Shown here in pieces: positions 1 to 9,567 of a stretch of DNA of 64,000 nucleotides. A program made the translations under genes and the position numbers. Positions within the stretch are counted from its first letter, which is position 1; each line of letters starts with the position of its first letter. The notes under the pieces are model-generated. The model was not told the origin of the DNA. It saw nothing but the letters and a program-made list of their open reading frames with translations, and ran no database searches. Source of the DNA: Flavobacterium sp. NRK1 (GTDB taxonomy: Bacteria > Bacteroidota > Bacteroidia > Flavobacteriales > Flavobacteriaceae); the NCBI RefSeq assembly GCF_024054175.1, contig NZ_JAMXLA010000001.1, forward strand, positions 2,877,324 to 2,941,323. Direction: 5' to 3'.

Positions 1-1
1 G

Positions 2-970
2 AAATATAACCTTTTTGTTTTATTGCTTGCCATTTTTACGGGGTGTGATACTGGTGATCCGGATACCAATTCGAATACCGAAAATCGTAATTTTAAGCAG
101 GATATGCGTGATTTTGTTATAGGTATAAGCCAAAAAGGGAAAGCAGAGAAACTTGGTTTTATTGTTATTCCGCAAAATGGTATTGAGCTTGTAACAATAA
201 CAGGTGATAGCAATGATATACCTGACTTACATTATCTGTCTGCTATAGATGGCAATGGCCAGGAAGATTTTTTATACGGATATGATAATGATGATGTAAC
301 TTCTCCGGAGACCGTAACAGCCTATCTTAAAAAATTTCTTGACATTTCAAAAAATGCAGGAAATACAATTTTAGTTACTGATTATTGTTCTACACCGTTG
401 AAGGTGTCAGATTCATATAATGGCAATCATTCATTTGGCTATGTTTCTTATGCGGCTCCTGAAAGAAGTTTAAATGTTATTCCAGCATCTGCACCACAAA
501 ATGTAAATGCACAGAATATAACAACTTTGCAGGATGCTAAAAACTTCCTATACCTTATAAATCCTGAAAACTTTAATACTAAGGCTGACTTTATAGCTGC
601 AGTGACAGCTACTAATTATGATGCAATTATTATGGACTTGTTTCTTAATGATGTAGCTTTTAGTAGTGAAGAAATTAATCAATTACGTAATAAAGCCAAT
701 GGAGATAAACGGTTAGTTATTTGCTACATGTCTATAGGTGAGGCAGAAGATTACAGGTATTACTGGCAACAATCGTGGAACACTACTAAACCGGACTGGA
801 TTACTGCTGAAAACCCTGACTGGCCCGGTAACTATAAAGTAAAATACTGGAATGCCGACTGGCAAGGTCTTATTTATAAAAATTCTGATTCTTATTTAGA
901 TAAGATCACCAAAGCAGGTTTTGATGGGGTGTATCTAGATATTATTGATGCCTTTGAATATTTTGAGTAA
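2..970 (+). CDS. GH114-like glycoside hydrolase lipoprotein (5' partial)
   Basis: The frame is open from the first bases of the window, so the true start lies upstream. The visible N-terminus is hydrophobic and ends in a lipobox-like FTGC, which suggests an exported lipoprotein. The C-terminal half reads like the TIM-barrel of endo-alpha-1,4-polygalactosaminidases (GH114/TM1410 type): a YDAIIMDLF strand, ICYMSIGEAEDYRYYW, PDWPGNYKVKYWNADWQ and, at the very end, GFDGVYLDIIDAFEY with acidic residues in the expected active-site strand. The protein stops soon after that motif. The family cleaves galactosaminogalactan-type or related amino-sugar polymers, so a cell-surface glycan role is an inference. 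Three bases separate its stop from the convergent gene at 974. Confidence 0.72.
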   Translation, partial: KYNLFVLLLAIFTGCDTGDPDTNSNTENRNFKQDMRDFVIGISQKGKAEKLGFIVIPQNGIELVTITGDSNDIPDLHYLSAIDGNGQEDFLYGYDNDDVTSPETVTAYLKKFLDISKNAGNTILVTDYCSTPLKVSDSYNGNHSFGYVSYAAPERSLNVIPASAPQNVNAQNITTLQDAKNFLYLINPENFNTKADFIAAVTATNYDAIIMDLFLNDVAFSSEEINQLRNKANGDKRLVICYMSIGEAEDYRYYWQQSWNTTKPDWITAENPDWPGNYKVKYWNADWQGLIYKNSDSYLDKITKAGFDGVYLDIIDAFEYFE

Positions 971-973
971 AAC

Positions 974-1615
974 TTACTTAAACCATTCAATATTTAAGTT
1001 TTTTACCTTATTAAATTCTTCAAATTGAGAATTATCCATGTAGCTTATTACGGAACTCTGACCTATAATACATTGATTAAATTTACCTTTTGTTTTATAT
1101 TTCTTTGCCAACGCTTGTACCTTACTAAACAAAGTTTCATCGGTCCAGTCATCATTTACTTCTAAACTCCATTTATAGGAATCTCCATTAATATCAAAAG
1201 ATACCCATGCTAGTTCTTCGTCGATATCGACAAAGTCTTTTATATTTTCAAATTTCAAATCACCGTGAGATAGTCTTTCAAGATTTTTTATAATACTTAC
1301 ATAAGCACCATGATCTTCTATATATTCGTAATCAAAATGCCAGCAATTGTCAGATACAAATGTTCCATCTTCAGTTTCATTTCCTAATTCAGTATATAAA
1401 AGTTTATAAGGCTGTCTGTTATATTCAATTGTTTCATGTAGTTGTAAAATATCTTTTTTACTTATTCCCGGATTTAATTTAATTCCAAGTTTTATTAAGT
1501 TATCTAGCTGAAGTTCAGGGCTTGGAATTCGTTTTACATTTTCTTTTAAAAATTTATATGCTTTAGGTCCGTATAGGACGGACGCTGTCAGTAGAAAGAT
1601 TAATAGATATCTCAT
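974..1615 (-). CDS. Hypothetical membrane-anchored or exported protein
   Basis: I do not recognise this 213-residue protein. The N-terminus (MRYLLIFLLTASVLYGP) is a short hydrophobic segment that could be an uncleaved anchor or signal peptide. The rest is soluble, acidic and rich in Trp/Tyr/Asp, with a WHFDYEYIEDHGAYVSI stretch and no catalytic motif I can name. It is convergent with the GH114-like gene. Its start lies about 55 bases from the candidate regulatory region of dnaK on the opposite strand, so the two genes are divergent. Confidence 0.6.
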   Translation of the reverse strand: MRYLLIFLLTASVLYGPKAYKFLKENVKRIPSPELQLDNLIKLGIKLNPGISKKDILQLHETIEYNRQPYKLLYTELGNETEDGTFVSDNCWHFDYEYIEDHGAYVSIIKNLERLSHGDLKFENIKDFVDIDEELAWVSFDINGDSYKWSLEVNDDWTDETLFSKVQALAKKYKTKGKFNQCIIGQSSVISYMDNSQFEEFNKVKNLNIEWFK

Positions 1616-1670
1616 GTAAAATATAGTTAGTCTTCAAATATAAAAATTGTTTGAATATATGTTGCATAAA

Positions 1671-1735
1671 TGTCATCTTGTCATATTTTAATGTCATTTT
1701 ATGTCTTGGCATAAAGATTGACTAATGTATAACGT
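1671..1735 (+). promoter_or_regulatory. Candidate dnaK promoter: sigma-54-like -24/-12 with TGTCA repeats
   Basis: Three TGTCAT words start at 1671, 1679 and 1692, and a fourth partial copy (TGTCTT) starts at 1702. The last runs into TTGGCATAAAGATTGA, where GG (1708-1709) and the G of TTG (1720) are 12 bases apart. That is the -24/-12 spacing of sigma-54 promoters, although the -12 GC is GA here. A start site near 1732 would leave a 50-base leader before dnaK. The reading as an activator-controlled stress promoter is inference. Confidence 0.42.
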
Positions 1736-1783
1736 CCACATAAATAATAAGAATCAAAAACAAAATAATAAAAACAGGAAAAG

Positions 1784-3685
1784 ATGAGTAAAATAATCGG
1801 AATTGACTTAGGAACAACAAACTCGTGTGTTGCCGTAATGGAAGGTAACGAACCGGTTGTTATTCCTAATGCTGAAGGAAAAAGAACAACCCCGTCAGTA
1901 ATTGCATTTGTTGAAGGCGGTGAGATCAAGGTTGGTGATCCTGCTAAAAGACAGGCAGTGACCAATCCCACAAAAACCATCGCTTCTATTAAGCGTTTCA
2001 TGGGTAATAAATACTCTGAAAGCTCTAAAGAAGCAGAAAACGTACCTTATAGCGTAGTAAAAGGTGACAATGATACACCTCGTGTAGATATCAACGGACG
2101 TCTTTACACTCCACAAGAGCTTTCTGCAATGACATTGCAGAAAATGAAAAAAACTGCTGAAGATTATCTTGGGCACACTGTAACCGAAGCGGTTATTACA
2201 GTTCCTGCATATTTTAACGATGCACAGCGCCAGGCAACTAAAGAAGCCGGTGAAATTGCAGGCCTTAAAGTTAGGAGGATCATAAACGAGCCTACTGCAG
2301 CTGCTCTTGCTTACGGACTTGACAAAGCAGGAAAAGATCAGAAAATTGCAGTGTATGACCTTGGTGGTGGTACATTTGATATTTCTATCCTTGAATTAGG
2401 GGACGGTGTATTTGAAGTACTATCTACTAATGGAGATACTCACCTTGGTGGTGACGACTTTGATCAGGTAGTTATTGACTGGCTGGCAAACGAATTTAAT
2501 AGTGAAGAAGGTGTAGATCTTCGTAAAGACCCAATGGCATTACAGCGTTTAAAAGAAGCTGCTGAAAAAGCTAAAATTGAGCTTTCTTCTTCTACACAAA
2601 CAGAAATAAACCTGCCATATGTAACAGCTACAGCTTCAGGACCTAAACACTTAGTGAAAACACTTACAAGAGCTAAATTTGAACAATTGGCAGACAGTCT
2701 TGTTAAACGTTCAATGGATCCTGTTGCAAAAGCATTAAAAGATGCAGGCCTTTCTAAATCTGATATTGATGAGGTTATCCTTGTAGGAGGTTCTACACGT
2801 ATACCTAAAATTCAGGAAGAAGTTGAGAAATTCTTCGGTAAAAAACCTTCTAAAGGTGTTAACCCGGATGAGGTAGTAGCAATTGGTGCTGCTATTCAGG
2901 GAGGTGTACTTACAGGAGATGTTAAAGATGTATTGCTTCTTGACGTTACTCCACTTTCTTTAGGTATTGAAACTATGGGTGGTGTAATGACTAAACTTAT
3001 TGAAGCTAATACAACTATCCCTACTAAAAAGTCTCAGGTATTCTCTACTGCTGCTGATAACCAGCCATCTGTTGAGATACACGTACTACAGGGAGAAAGG
3101 CCAATGGCTACTGACAATAAAACTATCGGCCGTTTCCACTTAGATGGTATTCCGCCAGCACAAAGAGGTGTGCCGCAAATTGAGGTAACATTTGATATTG
3201 ATGCTAACGGTATCATTAAAGTATCTGCTACTGATAAAGGAACAGGTAAATCTCATGATATTCGTATTGAGGCTTCTTCAGGATTAACTCAGGAAGAAAT
3301 CGAAAGAATGCGTAAAGAAGCAGAAGCTAATGCGGATGCTGATAAGGCTACAAGAGAAAAAGTTGAAAAACTTAATGAGGCTGATGGTATGATTTTCCAA
3401 ACGGAAAAACAATTAGCAGAATTTGGAGATAAACTTTCTGATGGCAACAAACAAAATATTGAAGCTGCCCTTAACGAACTTAAAGCTGCTTACGAAGGTA
3501 AAGATGTTGCAACTATCCAGCCTGCTTTAGATAAGATCAACGAGGCATGGAAAAATGCATCTGAAGAAATGTATAAAGCTCAGACAGATGGCGCTCAGGG
3601 TGGTGCACAACAGGCACAACCGGAAGGTAGCAATGCTGAAGGCGGAGACAACGTTCAGGATGTAGACTTTGAAGAAGTTAAATAA
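1784..3685 (+). CDS. dnaK: Molecular chaperone DnaK (Hsp70)
   Basis: Cytosolic ATP-dependent chaperone that binds exposed hydrophobic segments of client proteins together with DnaJ and GrpE. It has 633 residues, the usual bacterial length. The nucleotide-binding domain opens with [14 protein letters not shown] and has the phosphate-2 loop [12 protein letters not shown] near residue 190 and [12 protein letters not shown] near 330. The substrate-binding domain follows ([14 protein letters not shown]), then a helical lid. The C-terminal tail is Gly/Gln/Ala-rich and ends DVDFEEVK, close to the EEVD-like tail typical of DnaK. No dnaJ or grpE lies beside it. It stands alone with its own promoter region and a strong terminator. 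Confidence 0.98.
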   Translation: MSKIIGIDLGTTNSCVAVMEGNEPVVIPNAEGKRTTPSVIAFVEGGEIKVGDPAKRQAVTNPTKTIASIKRFMGNKYSESSKEAENVPYSVVKGDNDTPRVDINGRLYTPQELSAMTLQKMKKTAEDYLGHTVTEAVITVPAYFNDAQRQATKEAGEIAGLKVRRIINEPTAAALAYGLDKAGKDQKIAVYDLGGGTFDISILELGDGVFEVLSTNGDTHLGGDDFDQVVIDWLANEFNSEEGVDLRKDPMALQRLKEAAEKAKIELSSSTQTEINLPYVTATASGPKHLVKTLTRAKFEQLADSLVKRSMDPVAKALKDAGLSKSDIDEVILVGGSTRIPKIQEEVEKFFGKKPSKGVNPDEVVAIGAAIQGGVLTGDVKDVLLLDVTPLSLGIETMGGVMTKLIEANTTIPTKKSQVFSTAADNQPSVEIHVLQGERPMATDNKTIGRFHLDGIPPAQRGVPQIEVTFDIDANGIIKVSATDKGTGKSHDIRIEASSGLTQEEIERMRKEAEANADADKATREKVEKLNEADGMIFQTEKQLAEFGDKLSDGNKQNIEAALNELKAAYEGKDVATIQPALDKINEAWKNASEEMYKAQTDGAQGGAQQAQPEGSNAEGGDNVQDVDFEEVK

Positions 3686-3727
3686 TCTTTCTTTTAGATA
3701 AAAGAAAATAGATTCTAGATAATAGAA

Positions 3728-3755
3728 AACGCCGCACAATTTGCGGCGTTTTTGT
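3728..3755. terminator. Bidirectional intrinsic terminator between dnaK and the GH5 gene
   Basis: The stem AACGCCGCA / TGCGGCGTT (3728-3736 and 3742-3750) is followed by T-rich sequence on the plus strand and preceded by an A run. It can therefore serve dnaK and also the convergent GH5 lipoprotein gene. Confidence 0.85.
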
Positions 3756-3770
3756 TTTTTATGAAATTTC

Positions 3771-3815
3771 GCTGTCATTTGAGCGAAGAACAGCGGAGTA
3801 GAAAAATCTCTGATG
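3771..3815. repeat. Possible degenerate flavobacterial intergenic repeat
   Basis: The stretch contains TGTCATTTGAGCGAAG followed by GGAGTAGAAAAATCTC. This resembles the TGTCATTTCGAGCGAAG...GAGAAATCTC elements that I recall being scattered between genes in many Flavobacteriaceae. Only one copy lies in this window, so repetition cannot be shown here. It sits in the 230-base gap between dnaK and the GH5 gene, which otherwise holds only the terminator. Confidence 0.38.
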
Positions 3816-3915
3816 AATACTAATCTCCATAATCTTGAAGTGAAAATCATAAAGAGGGGAAATTTCATTAATTTGCAGCTAACAAATAACGAATCATCAG
3901 ATAAACAAATCCATA

Positions 3916-5169
3916 CTATTCAACAGTAAAGCCCAATCCTCTTATATAGCCTTCGTTCTGGAAATTATTTTTATATAAACAGTTTTCCAGATACTCGTTA
4001 AGAGCTTTCTGCACTTTAACTCTGTCAGGCATATTTTCCCGTATCTTCTCAAAAGAACTGCGGTCGCTTTCGGCATATTTAGTAATTAACGGGTAATCTT
4101 CTGGCTGTTTAAAGTTCATAATACCCCTTGTATTGTCCATTTTCTTATAAGGCCAAAAAGCCCAGTTAATTTTGTTTTTATCAAGAAGCTTGCGGAACTC
4201 CATTACCCATTCATCTGTATTTTCACCTGTTTCGCCAATATAAATGGGTACATTATGTTTATTGCTAAAATCCAGATACTTTTGAACTGATTCCTGATTA
4301 ATATCAAACCAATATTTATGGAATTCATAAACTACATTATTATCTAATATACTTTCAAAAACACCAAAATCCCCTGCCCAAACAGATCCGTTTAAGAAAA
4401 TTGTATGTTTTTTGTCAACCTTACGAATGTCTTTTACCATGCGTTCATATACCATAAAAAGCCTGTGGTTGTAATCTGGTATCTCTTTAGTGAAATAATG
4501 AGCGAAAGGCTCGTTAATTACGTCATAACCTATAACAACAGGGTCGTTTTTATAGCGTTCGGCAATCTTTACCCATATTTCACTCATTTCATCCTGAGCT
4601 GTTTTACTGTAGTATAACCATGGATAGCCATAACTATCATCTATATTGTCACCTGTCTGCCCACCCGGAGCGCAGTGCATATCTAAAAGTACATAAAGGT
4701 TTTCCTTACGGCACCATTCTATAACACGGTCAAAATACTCGAAACCTGCATTGCGTTTACCCATATACAAGTCATTTGTAAATAGCTTGTAATGAAAGGG
4801 CAGACGTATATGATTAGAGCCTGTACGTTTCAGGTATTTAATGTCGTCCTGAGTTATATAGTTGTCAAGATACTTGTTCCAAAAAGCAGCAAGGCTGTCA
4901 GGTCCTATCATTTCATGAAATAACTGGTCAATCTGTCGGGGAGAAGCTACCTTACCTGTTTTAAACATATATCCTTCAGGAACCAACCAGTTACCCAGAT
5001 TAGTACCTTTTAAAATAATGGAATTTCCGTTGGAATCAAGGATTTGCGTACCCTGAATTTTTACGATATCTCCTTTGTAATTTTTGGTTGCTGTACTTTG
5101 CGATTTACAGGATGTAAATATGCCTGCAAAAGCTATTACCAGAAACAGTAATTTGGTTTTGTTTGTCAT
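3916..5169 (-). CDS. GH5 family glycoside hydrolase (cellulase-like), lipoprotein
   Basis: The 417-residue protein has a lipoprotein signal peptide: a hydrophobic stretch at residues 6-18 and FTSC with the lipidated Cys at about 21. The rest is a GH5-type TIM-barrel. GTNLGNWLVPEG is the usual opening, NHIRLPFHY lies on strand 3, and LLDMHCAPGGQTGDN follows. YDVINEPF carries the acid/base Glu near residue 220, and IYIGETGENTDEW carries the nucleophile Glu near 313. Both catalytic glutamates are present, so it should be active on a beta-glucan or beta-mannan at the cell surface. The exact substrate cannot be read from the sequence. It stands alone, convergent with dnaK. Confidence 0.88.
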   Translation of the reverse strand: MTNKTKLLFLVIAFAGIFTSCKSQSTATKNYKGDIVKIQGTQILDSNGNSIILKGTNLGNWLVPEGYMFKTGKVASPRQIDQLFHEMIGPDSLAAFWNKYLDNYITQDDIKYLKRTGSNHIRLPFHYKLFTNDLYMGKRNAGFEYFDRVIEWCRKENLYVLLDMHCAPGGQTGDNIDDSYGYPWLYYSKTAQDEMSEIWVKIAERYKNDPVVIGYDVINEPFAHYFTKEIPDYNHRLFMVYERMVKDIRKVDKKHTIFLNGSVWAGDFGVFESILDNNVVYEFHKYWFDINQESVQKYLDFSNKHNVPIYIGETGENTDEWVMEFRKLLDKNKINWAFWPYKKMDNTRGIMNFKQPEDYPLITKYAESDRSSFEKIRENMPDRVKVQKALNEYLENCLYKNNFQNEGYIRGLGFTVE

Positions 5170-5230
5170 TTAGCGTGAATTAGAATGTTTATTTTGGAAC
5201 GCTAAAGATAACAAATTTGAGGAAAGCTAT

Positions 5231-5942
5231 TTATCTGAAGATATTACCTATAGAATGGAAGATGCGGCCGAAGAAAGTTTTACGAACTATAACATTTCCA
5301 TATGTGTCGAACGAAATATTCTCTGAATTATAAAATTCAATATCGTCTAATAAAACTACTTCATATGTTTTACTGCTGGTTATGGTTATTTCCTTAGTCA
5401 ACATTCCAATAAATGAAATTTCAATAATTTGACCCTCATTTGCTTCAATAGAAAATTTGCCGTTAAGGTCAGTTTGTATTCCTTGTTTTAATCCTTTAAT
5501 TATCACATTGACTCCAGGTATAACCAAGCCGGTAGAATCCTTAACAATACCCTTGATAATTCTGTTTGACATAGTCATTACAATTGTATCTCCAATTATA
5601 TCATCAGTTTTTATATCTGTTTGTTCAATGTTAACAGGAGTTTGTGCTGAAATGGACTGATTTCCAATGGTCAGAAAACTGACTATTGCTGCACTGGCAG
5701 CTATCCATAATGATGATTTCTCTTTGGGGATTATTAGGTTTCTATTAAGTTGATTGTTTCTGAATCTGCCACAGGCATTATCTATTTTTTTAATACAGTG
5801 GCAATCTCCTGTCCGATGAATTGGTAAAATCAAAAACTGTTTTCTGGCATGAAGCACAAAAACGGCCTTTGTCGGCAGGAGTCATTGCATCCCAGTTTTC
5901 ATGGCATGGAGCAGGGATTGATATCTGGATTGGTTTTTTCAT
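5231..5942 (-). pseudogene. CarboxypepD_reg-like envelope protein with two frameshifts
   Basis: An ATG at 5942 opens a frame reading [20 protein letters not shown], then [19 protein letters not shown], which looks like the start of a flavobacterial protein family with a CxxC motif. That frame runs into a stop after about 50 codons. The rest (DNACGRF, a membrane segment SSLWIAASAAIVSFLTIG, then GIVKDSTGLVIPGVNVIIKG, a carboxypeptidase-D regulatory-like beta-sandwich) lies in another frame. Adding one G near 5808-5809 and one A in the A7 run near 5785-5791 restores a continuous 237-residue protein reading [18 protein letters not shown] across the break. Both lesions sit in homopolymers, so they are either real decay or read errors. 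Members of this family are thought to act in the envelope; function is otherwise unknown. Confidence 0.75.
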
Positions 5943-6044
5943 ATATTATATAGATGCAATAATTGTTGTAAAGGTTGTGTTGAGACAACAATTATTTTTT
6001 ACTTAATAATATATACAAAAATCAGTTAATAAACCCGCCCTCTT

Positions 6045-6806
6045 TTATATAATCTTCTTAATTACCCTAAGCTTGTGTGAATGCCTCTTTGTGTCAATAT
6101 TATAAATACCTAAATGGTCAAGACGGTCTATCCTTACTTTACCGTGTCCGTGTATTATATGATTATCTTCCATAATAATACCTACATGAACTATTCTCCC
6201 TTCTTCATTATCAAAAAAGGCAAGATCTCCGGGTTCGCTTTCTTCAATAAAGCTAAGGGCTTCACCCTGAGTAGCCTGTTGTGAAGCATCCCGTAATAAT
6301 GAATATCCGTTTAGCTTATAGACCATTTGAGTAAAACCGGAACAGTCTATACCAAAAGGTGTTTTACCTCCCCATAAATAAGGTGTATTGAGGTACATAA
6401 AGGCAGTTTGAAGCAATTGTTGTTTGCTGGTAATGCCAGATGTTTTTAGCCCCTCGAATATAAAATTTTCAGTATTAATAGAAGGATGATCTAAAAAAGT
6501 AAGTGAAGAACCAATTGGTACAGAAATCAGTTGGTTATCAGGTGTTGTAAGATATTCAATCAGGTCGGCATTTAAAACAAGCGGGGTACTACTAAGTGTA
6601 GTATAATCAGCTTCACTTATAAATCGGTATTGTTTATTATCTATCCAACCATTATAACCATCAAACGCCAGCTCAATACGTGACCAGTTTTCGGTTTGCT
6701 CCAAAATTTTAAAATGTTCTCCAAACAATACCTGCGTAGTCATTTCGCTTCTGTCGCTTGGTTCTAAACGGAGGGGCACAATGGCAAGATTACAAATACC
6801 AAACAT
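6045..6806 (-). CDS. NlpC/P60 family (C40) peptidase with SH3-like domain
   Basis: The 253-residue protein has an N-terminal SH3-like part (residues about 5-60, GEHFKILEQTENWSRI...GYNGWID) and probably a second SH3-like segment to about 120. The catalytic NlpC/P60 domain follows: YLWGGKTPFGIDCSGFTQ with Cys155, GDLAFFDNEEGRIVHVGI with His207, and HIIHGHGKVR with His219 as third residue. Enzymes of this type cut the D-Glu to diamino-acid bond of peptidoglycan stem peptides. No signal peptide is visible, so a cytoplasmic role in murein-peptide recycling (YkfC-like) fits better than wall growth. That is inference. Confidence 0.9.
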   Translation of the reverse strand: MFGICNLAIVPLRLEPSDRSEMTTQVLFGEHFKILEQTENWSRIELAFDGYNGWIDNKQYRFISEADYTTLSSTPLVLNADLIEYLTTPDNQLISVPIGSSLTFLDHPSINTENFIFEGLKTSGITSKQQLLQTAFMYLNTPYLWGGKTPFGIDCSGFTQMVYKLNGYSLLRDASQQATQGEALSFIEESEPGDLAFFDNEEGRIVHVGIIMEDNHIIHGHGKVRIDRLDHLGIYNIDTKRHSHKLRVIKKII

Positions 6807-6865
6807 CCTTTAGTGATTGATTTTTTATTGATTATTTTCTATTTCTATTAATCACAGACAACTAT

Positions 6866-6928
6866 AAAAAAAGATAACGCTGCTCTCAGATACCACAAAT
6901 ATAGCAGTAAAATCTGAAGCAGCGTTAT
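6866..6928 (-). terminator. Terminator downstream of the thiolase gene
   Basis: A long hairpin pairs ATAACGCTGCT (6874-6884) with AGCAGCGTTAT (6918-6928), extended inward by CAGAT/ATCTG. On the minus strand it is followed by C and seven T residues, as expected behind the thiolase gene that ends at 6982. Confidence 0.8.
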
Positions 6929-6981
6929 ATGCTGAAAGCTGTTTTTAGTAAGTTAATAACAACTTTTAATAACCTATTTAA

Positions 6982-8160
6982 TTAAGGACGCTCAATAACA
7001 ATTGCAGAAGCACCACCACCACCATTACATATAGCTGCGGCTCCGGTTTTTGCATTGTTTTGCTCAAGTACATTTATAAGGGTAACTATAATTCTTGCGC
7101 CAGAACATCCAAGAGGATGTCCTAAAGATACAGCACCACCATTAACGTTAACTTTAGCTGCATCAAGGCCTAATATTTTAGAGTTGGCAATACCTACAAC
7201 AGAGAATGCCTCGTTAAATTCGAAGAAATCTACGTTTTCTTTAGTTATACCTGCTTTATCTAACGCTTTTGGAAGTGCTTTAGCCGGAGTAGTAGTAAAC
7301 CATTTAGGCTCCTGCTCAGCATCTGCATATCCTTTTATATATGCAAGAGGTTTAAGTCCAAGTTCGTTAGCTTTTTCTTCACTCATAATTACAAGCGCAG
7401 CAGCACCATCATTAATGGTAGAAGCATTGGCAGCAGTAACAGTACCATCTTTAGTGAATACCGCATTAAGCGAAGGTATTTTATCAAGCTTTACGTTTGT
7501 ATATTCCTCATCTTTAGTAACCATTACAGGCTCACCTCTGCGTTGCGGAACAGCAACAGGAACAATTTCATTATCAAATTTTCCTGCATCCCAGGCAGCA
7601 GCAGAACGTTTGTAAGATTCTATAGCAAAATTATCCTGCTCTTCACGAGAAATTTTATATTCTGCAGCGGTAGCATCGGCACAAACACCCATAGCGTTGT
7701 TATCGTATGCATCTGTAAGTCCGTCTTTTTGTAATCCGTCAACCATTGTAGCAGGACCAAACTTAACACCAGTTCTCATTTGTACATAATGAGGTATAAG
7801 GCTCATGTTTTCCATACCACCGGCAACAATAACGTCAGCATCGCCAAGTTGTATAGCCTGTGCAGCCTGCATAACAGCTTTCATACCCGAAGCACAAACT
7901 TTATTTACTGTAGTAGCAATAACCGAATCCGGTAGTCCTGCAAAACGAGATGCCTGTCTTGCCGGAGCCTGTCCAACACCTGCCTGCACTACATTACCCA
8001 TAATAACTTCATCTACGTGTTTTGGGTCTAAATTTATTTTTTCAAGTGCACCTTTTATAGCTGCAGCTCCAAGCTGTGAAGCTGTAACGGTAGATAATGC
8101 ACCCATAAAGCTGCCAATTGGTGTACGTACAGCCGAAACGATTACTACTTTCTTATTCAT
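6982..8160 (-). CDS. Acetyl-CoA C-acetyltransferase (thiolase)
   Basis: Catalyses condensation of two acetyl-CoA to acetoacetyl-CoA, or the reverse thiolytic step in fatty-acid and ketone metabolism. It is 392 residues long, the normal size of type II thiolases. The acylated Cys89 lies in NKVCASGMKAV, His348 in GGAVSLGHPLGCSGAR and Cys378 in ICNGGGGASA; these are the same positions as in the classical Zoogloea enzyme. QAGVGQAPARQ and GGMENMS are also family signatures. It has its own terminator and no neighbouring beta-oxidation genes, so a stand-alone acetoacetyl-CoA thiolase is likely. Confidence 0.95.
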   Translation of the reverse strand: MNKKVVIVSAVRTPIGSFMGALSTVTASQLGAAAIKGALEKINLDPKHVDEVIMGNVVQAGVGQAPARQASRFAGLPDSVIATTVNKVCASGMKAVMQAAQAIQLGDADVIVAGGMENMSLIPHYVQMRTGVKFGPATMVDGLQKDGLTDAYDNNAMGVCADATAAEYKISREEQDNFAIESYKRSAAAWDAGKFDNEIVPVAVPQRRGEPVMVTKDEEYTNVKLDKIPSLNAVFTKDGTVTAANASTINDGAAALVIMSEEKANELGLKPLAYIKGYADAEQEPKWFTTTPAKALPKALDKAGITKENVDFFEFNEAFSVVGIANSKILGLDAAKVNVNGGAVSLGHPLGCSGARIIVTLINVLEQNNAKTGAAAICNGGGGASAIVIERP

Positions 8161-8304
8161 AATGTATAACCTTATTATTTATTGAAGTTGCGAATTTAAT
8201 GAATTTTGATACAGATAAAAACAAACTGTTTAAAAATTATTGTAAAAACACCTGTTTTTTTGAGTATTATCCTTTATTAATTTTGAAGCAGGAATATTTT
8301 AAAA

Positions 8305-8337
8305 AAGAAAAACCCACTCAAAGAGCGGGTTTAAATA
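8305..8337 (-). terminator. Terminator downstream of lpxD
   Basis: An inverted repeat AAACCCACTC/GAGCGGGTTT surrounds a 3-base loop. Its one irregular position is a G-U pair on minus-strand RNA but an A-C mismatch on the plus strand, so it should work on the minus strand, just beyond the lpxD stop at 8355. Confidence 0.75.
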
Positions 8338-8354
8338 TTGCATATAACAATTGA

Positions 8355-9347
8355 CTATTTATTTTCTGCCATTCGTTTTAGCATGGCCCATTGTTTTAAA
8401 GCTGTTCTTGCTTCAACAGCAGGATACCCAAGCATTACTTTTCCGGCAGGAATATCGCCTGTTACACCAGAACCTGCACCTACGGTTGCACCGTTACCTA
8501 TAGTTGTATGGTCTTTTATAGAGGCACTTCCGCCAATAATAACACCATTCCCTAAAGTTACTGAACCTGCAAGTCCGCTGTTACCGGCCATAATACAAAA
8601 TTTACCAAGAACACTATTGTGTCCTATTTGTACGAGGTTGTCTATTTTACAGCCATCACCTACAATCGTAGAACTGAATTTACCACGATCTACACATGAG
8701 TTAGCACCAATTTCTACACCATTGCCAATTACTACATTTCCAATTTGAGGAATTTTTGCTAACCCTTGCTGCGGGCATGGCCTAAAGCCGAAACCATCTG
8801 CACCAATTGTAGCATTGGGATGTATTATACAATATGAACCGATATGGCAACGCTCTCGTATTACTGCGCCAGACCATATAATGGTATTGTTACCGATGGT
8901 ACTTTCGTCAAGTATTGTAGCGTTGGGGTAAACAGTAGTATTATTGCCAATTTTTACGTTAGGACCTACGTAACATCCTGCGCCAATTTTTGTGCCTTCA
9001 CCTATAACTGCAGTTTCATGAATTACCGCTGTACCGTGAATTTCATTATCAAAAGCGGGTGGGGCAGGAGCAAATAATTCAAGTACTTTAGACATTGCCA
9101 AATCGGCATTGGCTACTTTTATAAAAGCCCTGTTATCTCCTGGTTCTATAGCAATATCTGTATTCACTACAGCAACCGATGCTTTAGAATCTGCCCACAA
9201 TTTTTCATACTTTTTATTTCCGATAAAGGAAATCTGGTCATTATTTGCCAGTTCAAGCTGTTCGGGAGAAAAAATATTGTGGCTGGTAAAGCCTACAAGC
9301 TCTCCATTCAGCTTTTCGCTGATTTCCTTTACAGAATAAGATTTCAT
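8355..9347 (-). CDS. lpxD: UDP-3-O-acylglucosamine N-acyltransferase LpxD
   Basis: Third enzyme of lipid A synthesis: it transfers a hydroxyacyl chain from ACP to the free amine of UDP-3-O-acyl-glucosamine at the cytoplasmic face. The 330-residue protein has the small N-terminal uridine-binding domain (FSPEQLELANNDQISFIGN) and then a long left-handed beta-helix of hexapeptide repeats from about residue 108 to 310 (IGEGTKIGAGCYVGPN, IGNGVEIGAN and so on). NLVQIGHNSVLG carries the expected catalytic His243, and GADGFGFRP is a family signature. It is encoded alone with its own terminator. A second lpxD copy elsewhere, as in some Bacteroidetes, cannot be excluded. Confidence 0.95.
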   Translation of the reverse strand: MKSYSVKEISEKLNGELVGFTSHNIFSPEQLELANNDQISFIGNKKYEKLWADSKASVAVVNTDIAIEPGDNRAFIKVANADLAMSKVLELFAPAPPAFDNEIHGTAVIHETAVIGEGTKIGAGCYVGPNVKIGNNTTVYPNATILDESTIGNNTIIWSGAVIRERCHIGSYCIIHPNATIGADGFGFRPCPQQGLAKIPQIGNVVIGNGVEIGANSCVDRGKFSSTIVGDGCKIDNLVQIGHNSVLGKFCIMAGNSGLAGSVTLGNGVIIGGSASIKDHTTIGNGATVGAGSGVTGDIPAGKVMLGYPAVEARTALKQWAMLKRMAENK

Positions 9348-9567
9348 ATTTTAGATATTGTTTGTTTTTTTTTAAAAAATAGAAAAAAATGCCTTTGATT
9401 AAGTGCAAATTTTTTATGTAATGCGGGTAAATATAGAAAGAAATTGATAGGGAGGATAAAAAAACTGATTTTTATAGAAATAATAGTAGTGTGATTTGGC
9501 TGATATAATTATTGTAAGTGCCGCTATTAACTAATAACGGAATATTTAAACTATTAGTATAAAGATA

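Noticed and set aside
5958..5999. Hairpin AATTGTTGT/ACAACAATT with a T run on the plus strand
   Set aside because: No plus-strand gene ends here, and on the minus strand no T run follows, so it is not listed as a terminator for the C40 peptidase gene.
7055..8185. Long plus-strand frames antisense to the thiolase gene
   Set aside because: They are mirror frames of a GC-richer conserved gene, rich in Ser/Ala/Pro with no family match, while the minus strand encodes a full thiolase with all catalytic residues.
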